From contig NZ_JXJW01000003.1 of assembly GCF_002441695.1 (NCBI RefSeq), positions 1 through 64,000 of the forward strand: DNA of 64,000 bases. Direction: 5' to 3'. Positions 27,770-34,838 of the stretch are shown here, piece after piece (the first letter of the stretch is position 1; every line of letters starts with the position of its first letter). Below the pieces are notes generated by a model. That model was not told where the DNA came from. It was given only the letters and a program-made list of their open reading frames with translations, and ran no database searches. The stretch comes from Pseudolactococcus piscium. Lineage in GTDB: Bacteria > Bacillota > Bacilli > Lactobacillales > Streptococcaceae. The position numbers and the translations under genes are program-made.

Positions 27770-28194
27770 ACTTGTAAGCAAAGGTATAGCCTAAACTAAA
27801 TAATAGTAATAGTCGTTATCGTTGATAGCGGCTATTTTTGACGCCAATAAGTGAATTCATGCTGCTGTAATTTAAGAAAGCTGATATCGGAAAAAATGAG
27901 AAATGTTATGATAAAAAAGTCTATCAGTAAGAAAAATTGAAGGCTCTTATTTTTTGTCTAATCTAAATCATAGATACTTTAGATAGTACTATTGGTATAG
28001 TAAATAGTTAAAAATTTTTATGAATGATATCAATAATAATACGGCAACACTTTTTTAACCGCTATCTGATCATTGCATATTTTGTATATCAGCTAGTACT
28101 CATTAAGCTTAGGCCTTATATACACCCCTTATATAACATTGACTATATTAGATTATTATGTGATAATTAGAAAAGGATAAAGGGGGTATTTGTT
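27770..28194. other. Intergenic region at the left edge of the accessory zone
   Basis: The 425-bp interval has a terminator for the NmrA gene at 27808-27839 (AATAGTCGTTATC / GATAGCGGCTATT, then T residues). Near the right end is a promoter for the surface protein: TTGACT (28139-28144), 17 bp, GATAAT (28162-28167). The rest is AT-rich with no supported gene. Confidence 0.6.
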
Positions 28195-29550
28195 ATGAAA
28201 AAAATTTTTTTACTGTTACCGATACTTGCAGTTTGCTTTACATTTTTTGCTGTGCAAAAGGTGAATGGAGATGTCATTAATTATGAAAATTTTAATTATG
28301 ATTATCCTGTTAGTGCCTATTTTCCTAGATCATCAGAAAAAGCAAATGTTCTTGGGAGAATACTAAAGATAAACAATGTTACAAATGACTATTCTGTGTC
28401 TATTCCAATGGATTTAGTTCAAAATGGAGATGGCAAAATTGATTACTTCGGTTTATCTACTTCTACGAATGCTTACTTTACTCATGATTCAGGTAATTCT
28501 ATTACTAATGCTGGCTCCCTGACTGGGCCTAATACACTCGTTGGTCCTGGTTTACAGTCTCCTGTTAGACTTCCTATACCCCAAAAAACGATAACTATCG
28601 ATAATAGCATGTACTATTTTAATTACTATGTTGTTCAAACGGTTTTGAAAAAAGAGATTAGTCCAACTTATGAGGTTCAGGGTAATAATTATGCTCTCCA
28701 ACCTTTAGATATTTTGCCACGAAATGCTAACTTTGCTTGGGCGTATTATTCAGATAGTCCAGGTGCTGTAATACATTATAAAACAGATAAGAACATAGAA
28801 TTATTATCTTCTCCAACCATTATTGGAGAGTCTGGGGATTTGATTCCCTCTAGCCCTAGGGAATTTGAAGGATACACGTTGGTTTCACAACCCAATCCTA
28901 CAACTTTTAAAAAAGATTCAGTTGAACAGCTGACGTATATATATACTAAAAATCCTATAAGTGCTGTTAATGGTGGGAATGTTACTTCTAAGTATGTCGA
29001 TATAAATGGTACTCCTATTTCAGATGATGTTATCCAATCCGGTAATATAGATGATTTATATGATACAATGCAGAAAGCTATTTCTGGTTATACTTTTAGA
29101 AATATCCAAGGGAATAAGAGCGGACAGTTTACTGCAGAAGAACAAGTAGTGACATATATATATACTAAAAATCCTGTTATTGGTGGGAATGTTACTTCTA
29201 AGTATGTTGATATAAATGGTATTCCTATTTCAGATGATGTTACCCAATCCGGTAATATAGGTGATGCTTATGATACTGAACAGAAGAATATTTCTGGCTA
29301 TACCTTTAAAGAGATTCAAGGGAATAAAAGTGGGCAGTTTCTATCGCAAAATCAAGTAGTGACTTATATTTATACTCAAAATCAAGACGTTATTAAGTCG
29401 GATTCTTCAACTCCTCCAGAAAGTACTAATAACAAAGATAAATTGCCTGAAACTGGTGATAATCAAGGGGCATCATTAGTATACGGAGTACTTGGCAGTT
29501 GTATCCTATTTATTTTGAGTGTAATAACTATGTTGAAATATAAGAAATAA
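28195..29550 (+). CDS. LPXTG cell-wall-anchored protein with MucBP repeats
   Basis: The 451-aa protein has a signal peptide (about 1-25), a unique N-terminal domain of about 170 residues rich in Tyr and Asn, one divergent and two nearly identical MucBP-like units (roughly 195-255, 260-325 and 328-395), and a sorting signal LPETG at 417-421 with a hydrophobic stretch and KYKK tail. AAGGGGG before the ATG is a strong ribosome site. The two last units are repeats of 210 bp with high DNA identity, so they arose recently. It is a paralogue of the protein at 61-1752 in its stalk, but not in its N-terminal domain. Likely a surface adhesin; ligand unknown. Confidence 0.88.
   Translation: MKKIFLLLPILAVCFTFFAVQKVNGDVINYENFNYDYPVSAYFPRSSEKANVLGRILKINNVTNDYSVSIPMDLVQNGDGKIDYFGLSTSTNAYFTHDSGNSITNAGSLTGPNTLVGPGLQSPVRLPIPQKTITIDNSMYYFNYYVVQTVLKKEISPTYEVQGNNYALQPLDILPRNANFAWAYYSDSPGAVIHYKTDKNIELLSSPTIIGESGDLIPSSPREFEGYTLVSQPNPTTFKKDSVEQLTYIYTKNPISAVNGGNVTSKYVDINGTPISDDVIQSGNIDDLYDTMQKAISGYTFRNIQGNKSGQFTAEEQVVTYIYTKNPVIGGNVTSKYVDINGIPISDDVTQSGNIGDAYDTEQKNISGYTFKEIQGNKSGQFLSQNQVVTYIYTQNQDVIKSDSSTPPESTNNKDKLPETGDNQGASLVYGVLGSCILFILSVITMLKYKK
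28972..29391 (+). repeat. Tandem 210-bp coding repeat (MucBP units)
   Basis: Two in-frame copies start at 28972 and 29182. The first 80 bases differ at only a few positions, for example GTCGAT versus GTTGAT and GGTACT versus GGTATT. Divergence rises toward the end of each unit. Confidence 0.9.
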
Positions 29551-29913
29551 TAATCTCAAAAGAGTATTTATTATGAGATACCAGTTCACTTGTTATAAGG
29601 TGATGTCTATTTATATTTTGGTATGAGAGTGAAAACAAGTTGATAAACTCAAAAAATAGTCAATATAAAAAAATCTATCAAAAATGGTAGATTTTATTTT
29701 ATATTCAAAAATGTTATTCATGAAAATAATCTGAGTCATAGTAAGGTTCAGCTTCAAATTTATATAAGTGAAAAATTGAAAGACTTCACTTATATAAATA
29801 CTAACCAAAAATTTTAGTTAGTATATCTAGCCAACTGATTGATAATACCTTGCATAGTATGACATTTAAGAAGTTATTAGCTACTCTTAACTTTCACAGT
29901 TAGCTTATAACTA
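29551..29913. other. Decayed DNA with a cluster of inverted repeats
   Basis: No intact gene is seen. Three hairpins follow each other: 29669-29700, 29758-29799 (perfect 15-bp arms, 12-nt loop) and 29798-29824 (8-bp arms). Read on the minus strand, short in-frame tails ending at 29814 and 29714 look like broken C-termini, but they are too short to assign. With the integrase remnant beside them, they suggest residue of a mobile element. Confidence 0.45.
29669..29700 (-). terminator. Minus-strand terminator-like hairpin
   Basis: AAAATCTACC pairs with GATAGATTTT on the minus strand and is followed by a T run there. It lies just downstream of a short broken minus-strand reading frame ending at 29714. 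Confidence 0.45.
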
Positions 29914-30012
29914 TCAAAGATAACTTTTTCCCTTCAACCTATCTACACCAAGATAAAAATTAGTTCGGTACATCATTGTACCGTCTTTTTTTGTGACTTC
30001 TTTTATATTCAT
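29914..30012 (-). pseudogene. N-terminal remnant of a tyrosine integrase
   Basis: The 32-residue frame starts MNIKEVTKKDGT, continues to YRTNFYLGVDRLKGK, then stops. This is the arm-type DNA-binding (AP2-like) start of integrases from lactococcal and streptococcal phages and integrative elements. The rest of the roughly 380-residue enzyme, including the catalytic Arg/His/Tyr, is absent. It is direct evidence that an integrated element once sat here. Recognition is from family pattern, not a search. Confidence 0.65.
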
Positions 30013-30091
30013 ATTCTCTCTTGTCCTATTGTCAGGCATGGCAATTGAGGTATGAGAAATGAGATATAGTGTATATCACATAGAAAGTTAA

Positions 30092-30205
30092 TCAGTTTAT
30101 TAGTTGTATGGATAGGTAAATTATATCTAACTTAGTATTATTTAAGGTAACACGGTAACGGTTGTCCTCTTTTCGAACTGTCAAGTATTTCTTTACAGTT
30201 ACCAA
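30092..30205 (-). CDS. Possible 37-aa peptide after repeat element copy 1
   Basis: A TTG codon 5 nt after AAGGAGAAAATAA opens a 37-codon frame beginning VTVKKYLTVRKED. The ribosome site and its distance to the start are the same as for the 34-aa peptide at 31101-31205, because both sit in copies of one 60-bp repeat. The peptide is polar rather than hydrophobic and has a poor start codon, so this may be a decayed copy. Confidence 0.3.
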   Translation of the reverse strand: MVTVKKYLTVRKEDNRYRVTLNNTKLDIIYLSIQLIN

Positions 30206-30246
30206 TTATTTTCTCCTTGTTATTAAGATCATGTTCACGCGCGTGC
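30187..30246 (-). repeat. 60-bp repeat element, copy 1, with GC-only palindrome
   Basis: On the minus strand the element contains the 10-bp palindrome CACGCGCGTG (30236-30245), an AT spacer and AAGGAGAA, ending at a start codon. About 46 of 60 bases match the copy at 31187-31246, exactly 1000 bp away. The palindrome begins 5 nt after the channel stop codon. Confidence 0.8.
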
Positions 30247-30249
30247 TAG

Positions 30250-30870
30250 TTACTTTTTATATGGGCTCATGACCGCTGAAATTATGGCACCGTTAACATA
30301 TCCCATTACTGCAACACCGATTACCATCAGGAACATTGCTAATATTTTTGTGACATCATGAGTTGGTGTAATATCCCCATAACCAACTGTTGTGATTGTA
30401 GTTACAACCCAATAAACTGAATTTAAAATAGAGACATGTTCGATTTCCCTAAAAATATAAGCGCTAGCAATCAGATAGATAGTTAAATAGATAAAAAGTT
30501 CTTTAAATGTATCAAACTTGAACAGATTAGATATCGTAATTTTACGGGATAGGTTAGTTGTTCGACTTAATTTGAAAAGTCGTGATATTCTTACCAGTCT
30601 TACCAATCTAAATGTTTTAAAAATACCTAAAAATTGTATAGGCATACATGAAATAATATCAAAAATATGATGTTTAAAATATGCTTTGTATGATTTGTTA
30701 TCAAAGTACTTAATAAAAATAAGGGTTGATAATAAGAGATCTACTATAAAAATGACATCAATATATAAATCTTGTCTATCTGTAAGTGGTGCAAAGAGCG
30801 AAAAAAGCGCTAATATAACGATTACGAAGGTGTATAAATCGCTATTATAAATTTTTTTTAATGTGTTCAT
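30250..30870 (-). CDS. Voltage-gated potassium channel (six-helix, Kv type)
   Basis: The 206-aa protein has a full Kv layout: S1 about 13-30, S2 about 36-54, S3 about 66-82, S4 about 86-104, S5 about 122-140, pore and filter, then S6 about 172-200. S4 carries a basic residue at every third position (Arg88, 91, 94, 97, Lys100, Arg103). The selectivity filter is TVGYGD at 161-166. It has almost no cytoplasmic C-terminal domain, so gating should rest on voltage alone. No strong ribosome site precedes ATG 30870. It follows a 52-aa membrane protein by 17 nt in the same direction. Local AT content is higher than in the core genome. Confidence 0.92.
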   Translation of the reverse strand: MNTLKKIYNSDLYTFVIVILALFSLFAPLTDRQDLYIDVIFIVDLLLSTLIFIKYFDNKSYKAYFKHHIFDIISCMPIQFLGIFKTFRLVRLVRISRLFKLSRTTNLSRKITISNLFKFDTFKELFIYLTIYLIASAYIFREIEHVSILNSVYWVVTTITTVGYGDITPTHDVTKILAMFLMVIGVAVMGYVNGAIISAVMSPYKK

Positions 30871-30887
30871 AGTTTTAAATTTTTATG

Positions 30888-31046
30888 TCAAGATAACCAC
30901 GTTTGAGAAATAGCAATTAAACACATTGCTAAGCTAAAAGTAAGCGCCCATTTCTGAAATTTTGATAGGTTTTTCCAATCATTCCAGAATGCAATCCAAC
31001 AGAGAACTAACGATATAAACCACATGATTAAGTAAAAGTTATCCAT
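30888..31046 (-). CDS. 52-aa small membrane protein next to the K+ channel
   Basis: This short gene begins MDNFYLIMWFISLVLCW and encodes two hydrophobic segments (about 4-21 and 33-51) joined by a short charged loop (NDWKNLSKFQK). It ends 17 nt before the channel ATG on the same strand. AGAAAGAAA lies upstream of the ATG as a weak ribosome site. I do not recognise the family. Position and topology suggest an accessory subunit or regulator of the channel; this is inference. Confidence 0.55.
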   Translation of the reverse strand: MDNFYLIMWFISLVLCWIAFWNDWKNLSKFQKWALTFSLAMCLIAISQTWLS

Positions 31047-31100
31047 GATATTTTCTTTCTACCAGTTTTAGTGACTGGGAACACATATACGGTAATAGAA

Positions 31101-31205
31101 TTAATTAAAGTAACTCAATAACATAGGCACAAGTAAAACAGCTATTACACCTAAAATAGTCACGATTACAACTTTAGCCGTTACTTTTTTATCTATAGTT
31201 GTCAT
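31101..31205 (-). CDS. 34-aa single-pass membrane peptide
   Basis: ATG 31205 follows an excellent AAGGAG (5-6 nt spacing) and opens a 34-codon frame: a short polar start (MTTIDKKVTAK), then about 19 hydrophobic residues of Val, Ile and Leu, ending SYFN. It lies in copy 2 of the 60-bp repeat. Small hydrophobic peptides of this kind can be type I toxins, small membrane-protein regulators or bacteriocin-like products; nothing in the sequence decides between them. Confidence 0.55.
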   Translation of the reverse strand: MTTIDKKVTAKVVIVTILGVIAVLLVPMLLSYFN

Positions 31206-31246
31206 TTATTTTCTCCTTGTTATTAAAATTGTGATCACGCGCGTGA
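31187..31246 (-). repeat. 60-bp repeat element, copy 2, with GC-only palindrome
   Basis: Same structure as copy 1: palindrome CACGCGCGTG at 31236-31245, AT spacer, AAGGAGAA and start codon. Upstream on the minus strand a TAGTAT box with a TTACAA -35 at 18 bp would place the palindrome in the early 5' leader. Confidence 0.8.
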
Positions 31247-31403
31247 CAGGACTACAAAATACTAAATTATGGTAAATTGACTTTGTAATCTATTACATTT
31301 TTGGGCATAATGAACCTAACATAAAAACCAGTAGGGCAGGTGTTTCTTTGATCATAATTGACAAGATTATAATGAGATAAAAATTGATCTTAGCCTGTAT
31401 GGG

Positions 31404-31739
31404 TCAAGTATTTATGCCTTCTACAACTAATTGCTTGTATATTATTTGTGATTTTCCATATCCTAAATTTGTATATTTCCCTATTTTCCTTATTGTTAAA
31501 AATTTTCTTTTTTTTGTAAGCATATAGTTAATCTCTCTTAGTTGTTCATCGTTTAATTTATGTATTTTTTTTATCTTAATGATATCAATATCTATAAAAA
31601 CCATAATGGTCAAAAAAACATCACCTACAAAAAAATAAAAACTGTTTGAAGTCATATAGCAAATAATACAAAATAAACAAAATATAATAAATAAAATAAA
31701 GTCTATAATTTGAATGCCCCTACGTTCGAATTGTATCAT
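31404..31739 (-). CDS. 111-aa two-helix membrane protein of unknown function
   Basis: GGAGGTGAA lies 7 nt before ATG 31739, a near-perfect ribosome site. Two hydrophobic segments (about 10-30 and 34-52) lead into a basic cytoplasmic domain of 55 residues. Its end, IRKIGKYTNLGYGKSQIIYKQL, looks like a small winged-helix or DNA-binding helix pair, so it could be a membrane-anchored regulator. I do not recognise the family. It is first in the minus-strand run of small membrane genes leading to the K+ channel. Confidence 0.6.
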   Translation of the reverse strand: MIQFERRGIQIIDFILFIIFCLFCIICYMTSNSFYFFVGDVFLTIMVFIDIDIIKIKKIHKLNDEQLREINYMLTKKRKFLTIRKIGKYTNLGYGKSQIIYKQLVVEGINT

Positions 31740-32314
31740 TTTTTAATTCACCTCCGTTATTAATATTGATTGTTCTATTGTAACGTTTTTATGCTAACTT
31801 AATTTTAGTGTAAAATAAGCTAAAAAGCCAGTAACAGTATAGAAAAGTCATCTTTTGTTTCTATTGCAAAGTTTGTCGTTACCTCGTACCTATTTTCTCA
31901 CGGTAGGTTTTGGAAAGGTGTAGATACTCCGGTCGAAAAAGGTTTGCCCTAAATATAATGCAAGGTAATCTGTGGTAGGGGACGACTCACCAAATGTATC
32001 ACGTGCACGTATCATCCCTCCCCCTAAAATTTAAGGGGAATTAGAATAAACTGAATTAAACAAGGCTCAGCTTAAAAGTGTATAGTATCGCGTTAAAGTT
32101 TAAAAGTGATATAGCAGAAAAGAAGTAGATGATCAAAATAGACCGAATCTATTATTACATTTGACTAGGTCTAAAGCACCTTGCCTGAAAAAAGAGTTGC
32201 GTTTAAACCATTCTTTGGTTTAAATCTATGGAGGTCGTTTTTTAAGAACTCTCATCCTACCGCCTTTCGTGAGACCTATTGCGGTCTGGTGGGGTTACAT
32301 GGTATAATCACAAG
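31740..32314. other. Long non-coding interval with palindromes and hairpins before dbpA
   Basis: This 575-bp stretch has no supported gene. It holds a 10-bp palindrome ACGTGCACGT (32001-32010), a CCCC...GGGG inverted repeat (about 32024-32039), a stem TTTAAACCA / TGGTTTAAA (32202-32224) enclosed by GAGTT / AACTC, a T run, and a nested CTACC...AGACC / GGTCT GGTGG hairpin (about 32254-32292). It may contain a small RNA or a leader, or be decayed element DNA. Confidence 0.4.
32300..32308 (+). promoter_or_regulatory. Extended -10 promoter of dbpA
   Basis: TGG-TATAAT ends 6 nt before the ATG, with TTGCGG 18 bp upstream of the -10. Transcription should begin at or next to the ATG. Confidence 0.7.
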
Positions 32315-33775
32315 ATGAAGACATTTGATACATTAAATATAAGCCAAAAAACACAGCAGGCACTGACTGCTCTAGGATATACGCAACCAACCGAGGTACA
32401 AGAAGCTGTTATTTCAGAATTGACAGCGGGACATGACTTACTTGTTAAGTCACAGACGGGTAGTGGTAAAACGGCCGCTTTTGCCATACCAATCGTTGAA
32501 ACAGTAGTTTGGGAAGAACGTCGCCCGCAAGTACTTGTGCTTGCACCGACACGTGAACTTGCCTCGCAAATCAGTGAGGAGATTTTTAATGTTGGACGTT
32601 TCAAACGGATAAAAGTTGAAACGCTGATCGGGCATTCATCTTTTCAAGCACAGGTTCGTAATTTGAAAGAACGAACGCATGTTGTCGTTGCGACGCCGGG
32701 TAGATTATTAGATCATATCGCGCAAGGGACGATTCAGTTAGACTTAATTAAGCTTGTTGTGCTTGACGAAGTAGATGAGATGCTCAGCATGGGCTTTATG
32801 GATCAGGTTGATGCCATATTTGAAGAGTTGCCAAGCAAACCTCAGGTCGCCCTATTTTCAGCGACTTTACCGAAGGCAGTTAGAGATGTCGCGGATTTCT
32901 ATGTAAAAAATCCGATCTTGGTTGAGGTTAAGGCGACCAATGCTGTATCAAAACGAATTGAGCAAACTTTCTATTTAGTTGACAAGGAAGATAAGCTAGA
33001 AAATCTATACCAGTTATTGGTGATGGAAAATCCAGACTCGGCTATTATTTTTGCCAATACCAGAGCTGCAGTTGATGCCATTTCAGACTACTTACAGCAG
33101 AAAAAAGTGCCAAATGAAACCTTGCATGGTGGTATGGAGCAACGCGATCGAACGCGTGTGATTAATGATTTTAAACATAATTATTTCCGTTATTTGATTG
33201 CGACAGACGTCGCAGCGCGTGGCATAGATGTCGCAGATATCGCGGTTGTCTATAATTATGATCTACCTGATAATCCTGATGCCTATACCCACCGTATCGG
33301 AAGATCGGCGCGTTTCGAAAAAACGGGACAAGCAATTTCATTGGTTAGTGCAGCACAACGAAGTGATTTTGCTAAAATCGAGCAGGTTCAAGCGGGGATT
33401 GATGCGACCATAACAGAGATGCAGTTACCAAGCGTTAGCCTGTTTGATAAACGTCTGCCTTCGTTTATCGCTAAACAAAATAGAGAACTCGTCTTGAAAA
33501 CAGATAAGAATACAGTCTTTAAAGATGAAATCATGAAACTCCATATCAATGCAGGTAAGAAAACAAAATTACGAGCAGGTGATGTGGTCGGTGCCATTAC
33601 TAGTATTCCTGGTATTAGTGGTGATGATATCGGTGTGATTGCTATCGTGGAAGTGTCTACTTTTGTTGAGATTCTAAATGGCAATGGTAGTAAGGTATTA
33701 AAAGCGCTCCAAACTGAGAAAATTAAAGGTCGCGTACGCAAAGTATCTCGTGCAAATGCCGGAAAATATGAGTAA
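32315..33775 (+). CDS. dbpA: DEAD-box RNA helicase, DbpA/YxiN type
   Basis: The 486-aa protein has two RecA-like helicase domains followed by a DbpA-type RNA-binding domain (about 412-486, GKKTKLRAGDVVGAI), which in relatives binds hairpin 92 of 23S rRNA during 50S assembly. Motifs: Q motif near 24-30, QTGSGKT at 47-53, PTRELA, TPGR, a DEAD box that reads DEVD near 151, SATLP and HRIGRSAR. The start MKTFDTLNIS at 32315 matches the family; no ribosome site precedes it and the -10 lies 6 nt upstream. Confidence 0.92.
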   Translation: MKTFDTLNISQKTQQALTALGYTQPTEVQEAVISELTAGHDLLVKSQTGSGKTAAFAIPIVETVVWEERRPQVLVLAPTRELASQISEEIFNVGRFKRIKVETLIGHSSFQAQVRNLKERTHVVVATPGRLLDHIAQGTIQLDLIKLVVLDEVDEMLSMGFMDQVDAIFEELPSKPQVALFSATLPKAVRDVADFYVKNPILVEVKATNAVSKRIEQTFYLVDKEDKLENLYQLLVMENPDSAIIFANTRAAVDAISDYLQQKKVPNETLHGGMEQRDRTRVINDFKHNYFRYLIATDVAARGIDVADIAVVYNYDLPDNPDAYTHRIGRSARFEKTGQAISLVSAAQRSDFAKIEQVQAGIDATITEMQLPSVSLFDKRLPSFIAKQNRELVLKTDKNTVFKDEIMKLHINAGKKTKLRAGDVVGAITSIPGISGDDIGVIAIVEVSTFVEILNGNGSKVLKALQTEKIKGRVRKVSRANAGKYE

Positions 33776-33776
33776 A

Positions 33777-33808
33777 TAAATAGCCTTGTCTGATAGACAG
33801 GCTATTTA
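33777..33808. terminator. Hairpin between dbpA and the AraC gene
   Basis: TAAATAGCC-TGTCT pairs with AGACA-GGCTATTTA with one bulged T. T runs are short, so it is a modest bidirectional terminator. Confidence 0.6.
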
Positions 33809-34638
33809 TGTCGTCTTAGCAAAGTGGACGGGGATTTGCCGTAATATTTTTTAAAGAGCTTGCTGAAGTAGAAAGCATCGCTATAGCCAACTTGATTTGC
33901 GGCTTCCTTAACGGTAATGTTAGCGTTGCTCTTTAGTAAAGCTTTGGCACGGGCTAAGCGAATTTTGATCAGGTAATTAATCGGAGATTCGCCAGTCTCT
34001 TCTTTAAATACCCGAGAAATATAGGTGGGGCTCATATAGAGTGTTTGTGACAAAGTAGATAAGGACACCTCTTCATCATGATGCGCTTCCAAGTAGTCGA
34101 TGATATGCTCAATCATGATTTGCTTCTCTTGTGCTTCATAAGATAACTTGAGTGCATTGGTTTCAAGTTGGCTAGTGGCTGAGTCTCGTAAGATAAGGAC
34201 AATTAATTTCATGACGAGAGCCTTAATCATCAAATCGTATCCAGGATAAGCGGTCGCTTTTTCTAGCAGGATAGCCTGACAGACATCAAAAAACTGGGTT
34301 TCAAAGTCAGTTAACTTGATAATAGAAGAGGTGAACGGAAACCGGTCACGTGGCACACCATGCAGTGTCAGGTTTCGAAAACCAATATGCAGTTGTGTTG
34401 CAGACATACCAGTTTCGTAGGATTCGTGATGATAGACACCAGGATTAAATAGTAAGAGTGTTTTTTCTGGTATGCGCGTTTTTTGATCACCAATCACATA
34501 GTCTACACTACCATCTAGCACAATAGACAGTTCCAAAAAGTCATGGCAATGATGTTTGTTAGTAGTTGGGCCGATGTTTTCATAATCAAAAACATATAAA
34601 ATTTCAGGATTGAACGTTTTCGTATTTAGCTGTAACAT
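33802..34638 (-). CDS. AraC-family transcriptional regulator
   Basis: The 278-aa protein has an N-terminal cupin sensing domain (HHCHDFLELSIVL near 28-40) and a C-terminal double helix-turn-helix (about 175-275, with LYMSPTYISRVFKEETG and QVGYSDAFYFSKLFKK). AraC proteins of this shape usually sense sugars. It is divergent from the two ABC exporter genes, the common layout of a regulator and its target; the ligand is unknown. Confidence 0.9.
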   Translation of the reverse strand: MLQLNTKTFNPEILYVFDYENIGPTTNKHHCHDFLELSIVLDGSVDYVIGDQKTRIPEKTLLLFNPGVYHHESYETGMSATQLHIGFRNLTLHGVPRDRFPFTSSIIKLTDFETQFFDVCQAILLEKATAYPGYDLMIKALVMKLIVLILRDSATSQLETNALKLSYEAQEKQIMIEHIIDYLEAHHDEEVSLSTLSQTLYMSPTYISRVFKEETGESPINYLIKIRLARAKALLKSNANITVKEAANQVGYSDAFYFSKLFKKYYGKSPSTLLRRHK

Positions 34639-34694
34639 AATGACTCCCTTTACGATGGCAATGAGGTATTCAGTTAGGGGTAATTTGATAGGTC

Positions 34695-34706
34695 AATAGG
34701 CCTATT
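34695..34706. promoter_or_regulatory. 12-bp palindrome in the AraC/ABC divergent region
   Basis: AATAGGCCTATT is a perfect palindrome about 57 bp before the AraC gene and 133 bp before the exporter gene. Its place makes it a candidate operator. Confidence 0.4.
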
Positions 34707-34838
34707 TTATCATATTTTTTGTAATCGTAAGTAGGGTAACTTTGTCTATCTATTTTGACAATAAAGACCATTCTCTTTTGAAGAGACTTGTTTTAAGCTA
34801 GAGTTAAGCAACATAATTAGGCAGTATGAGGGGGTATT

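Noticed and set aside
29611-29808. 65-codon minus-strand frame
   Set aside because: No ribosome site, biased AT-rich composition, spans three hairpins; better explained as decayed DNA.
29966-29993. Plus-strand terminator-like hairpin CGGTAC-N6-GTACCG with T run
   Set aside because: It lies within the coding part of the integrase remnant, where the A run encodes Lys-Lys and the stem encodes DGTMMYR. No plus-strand gene ends nearby.
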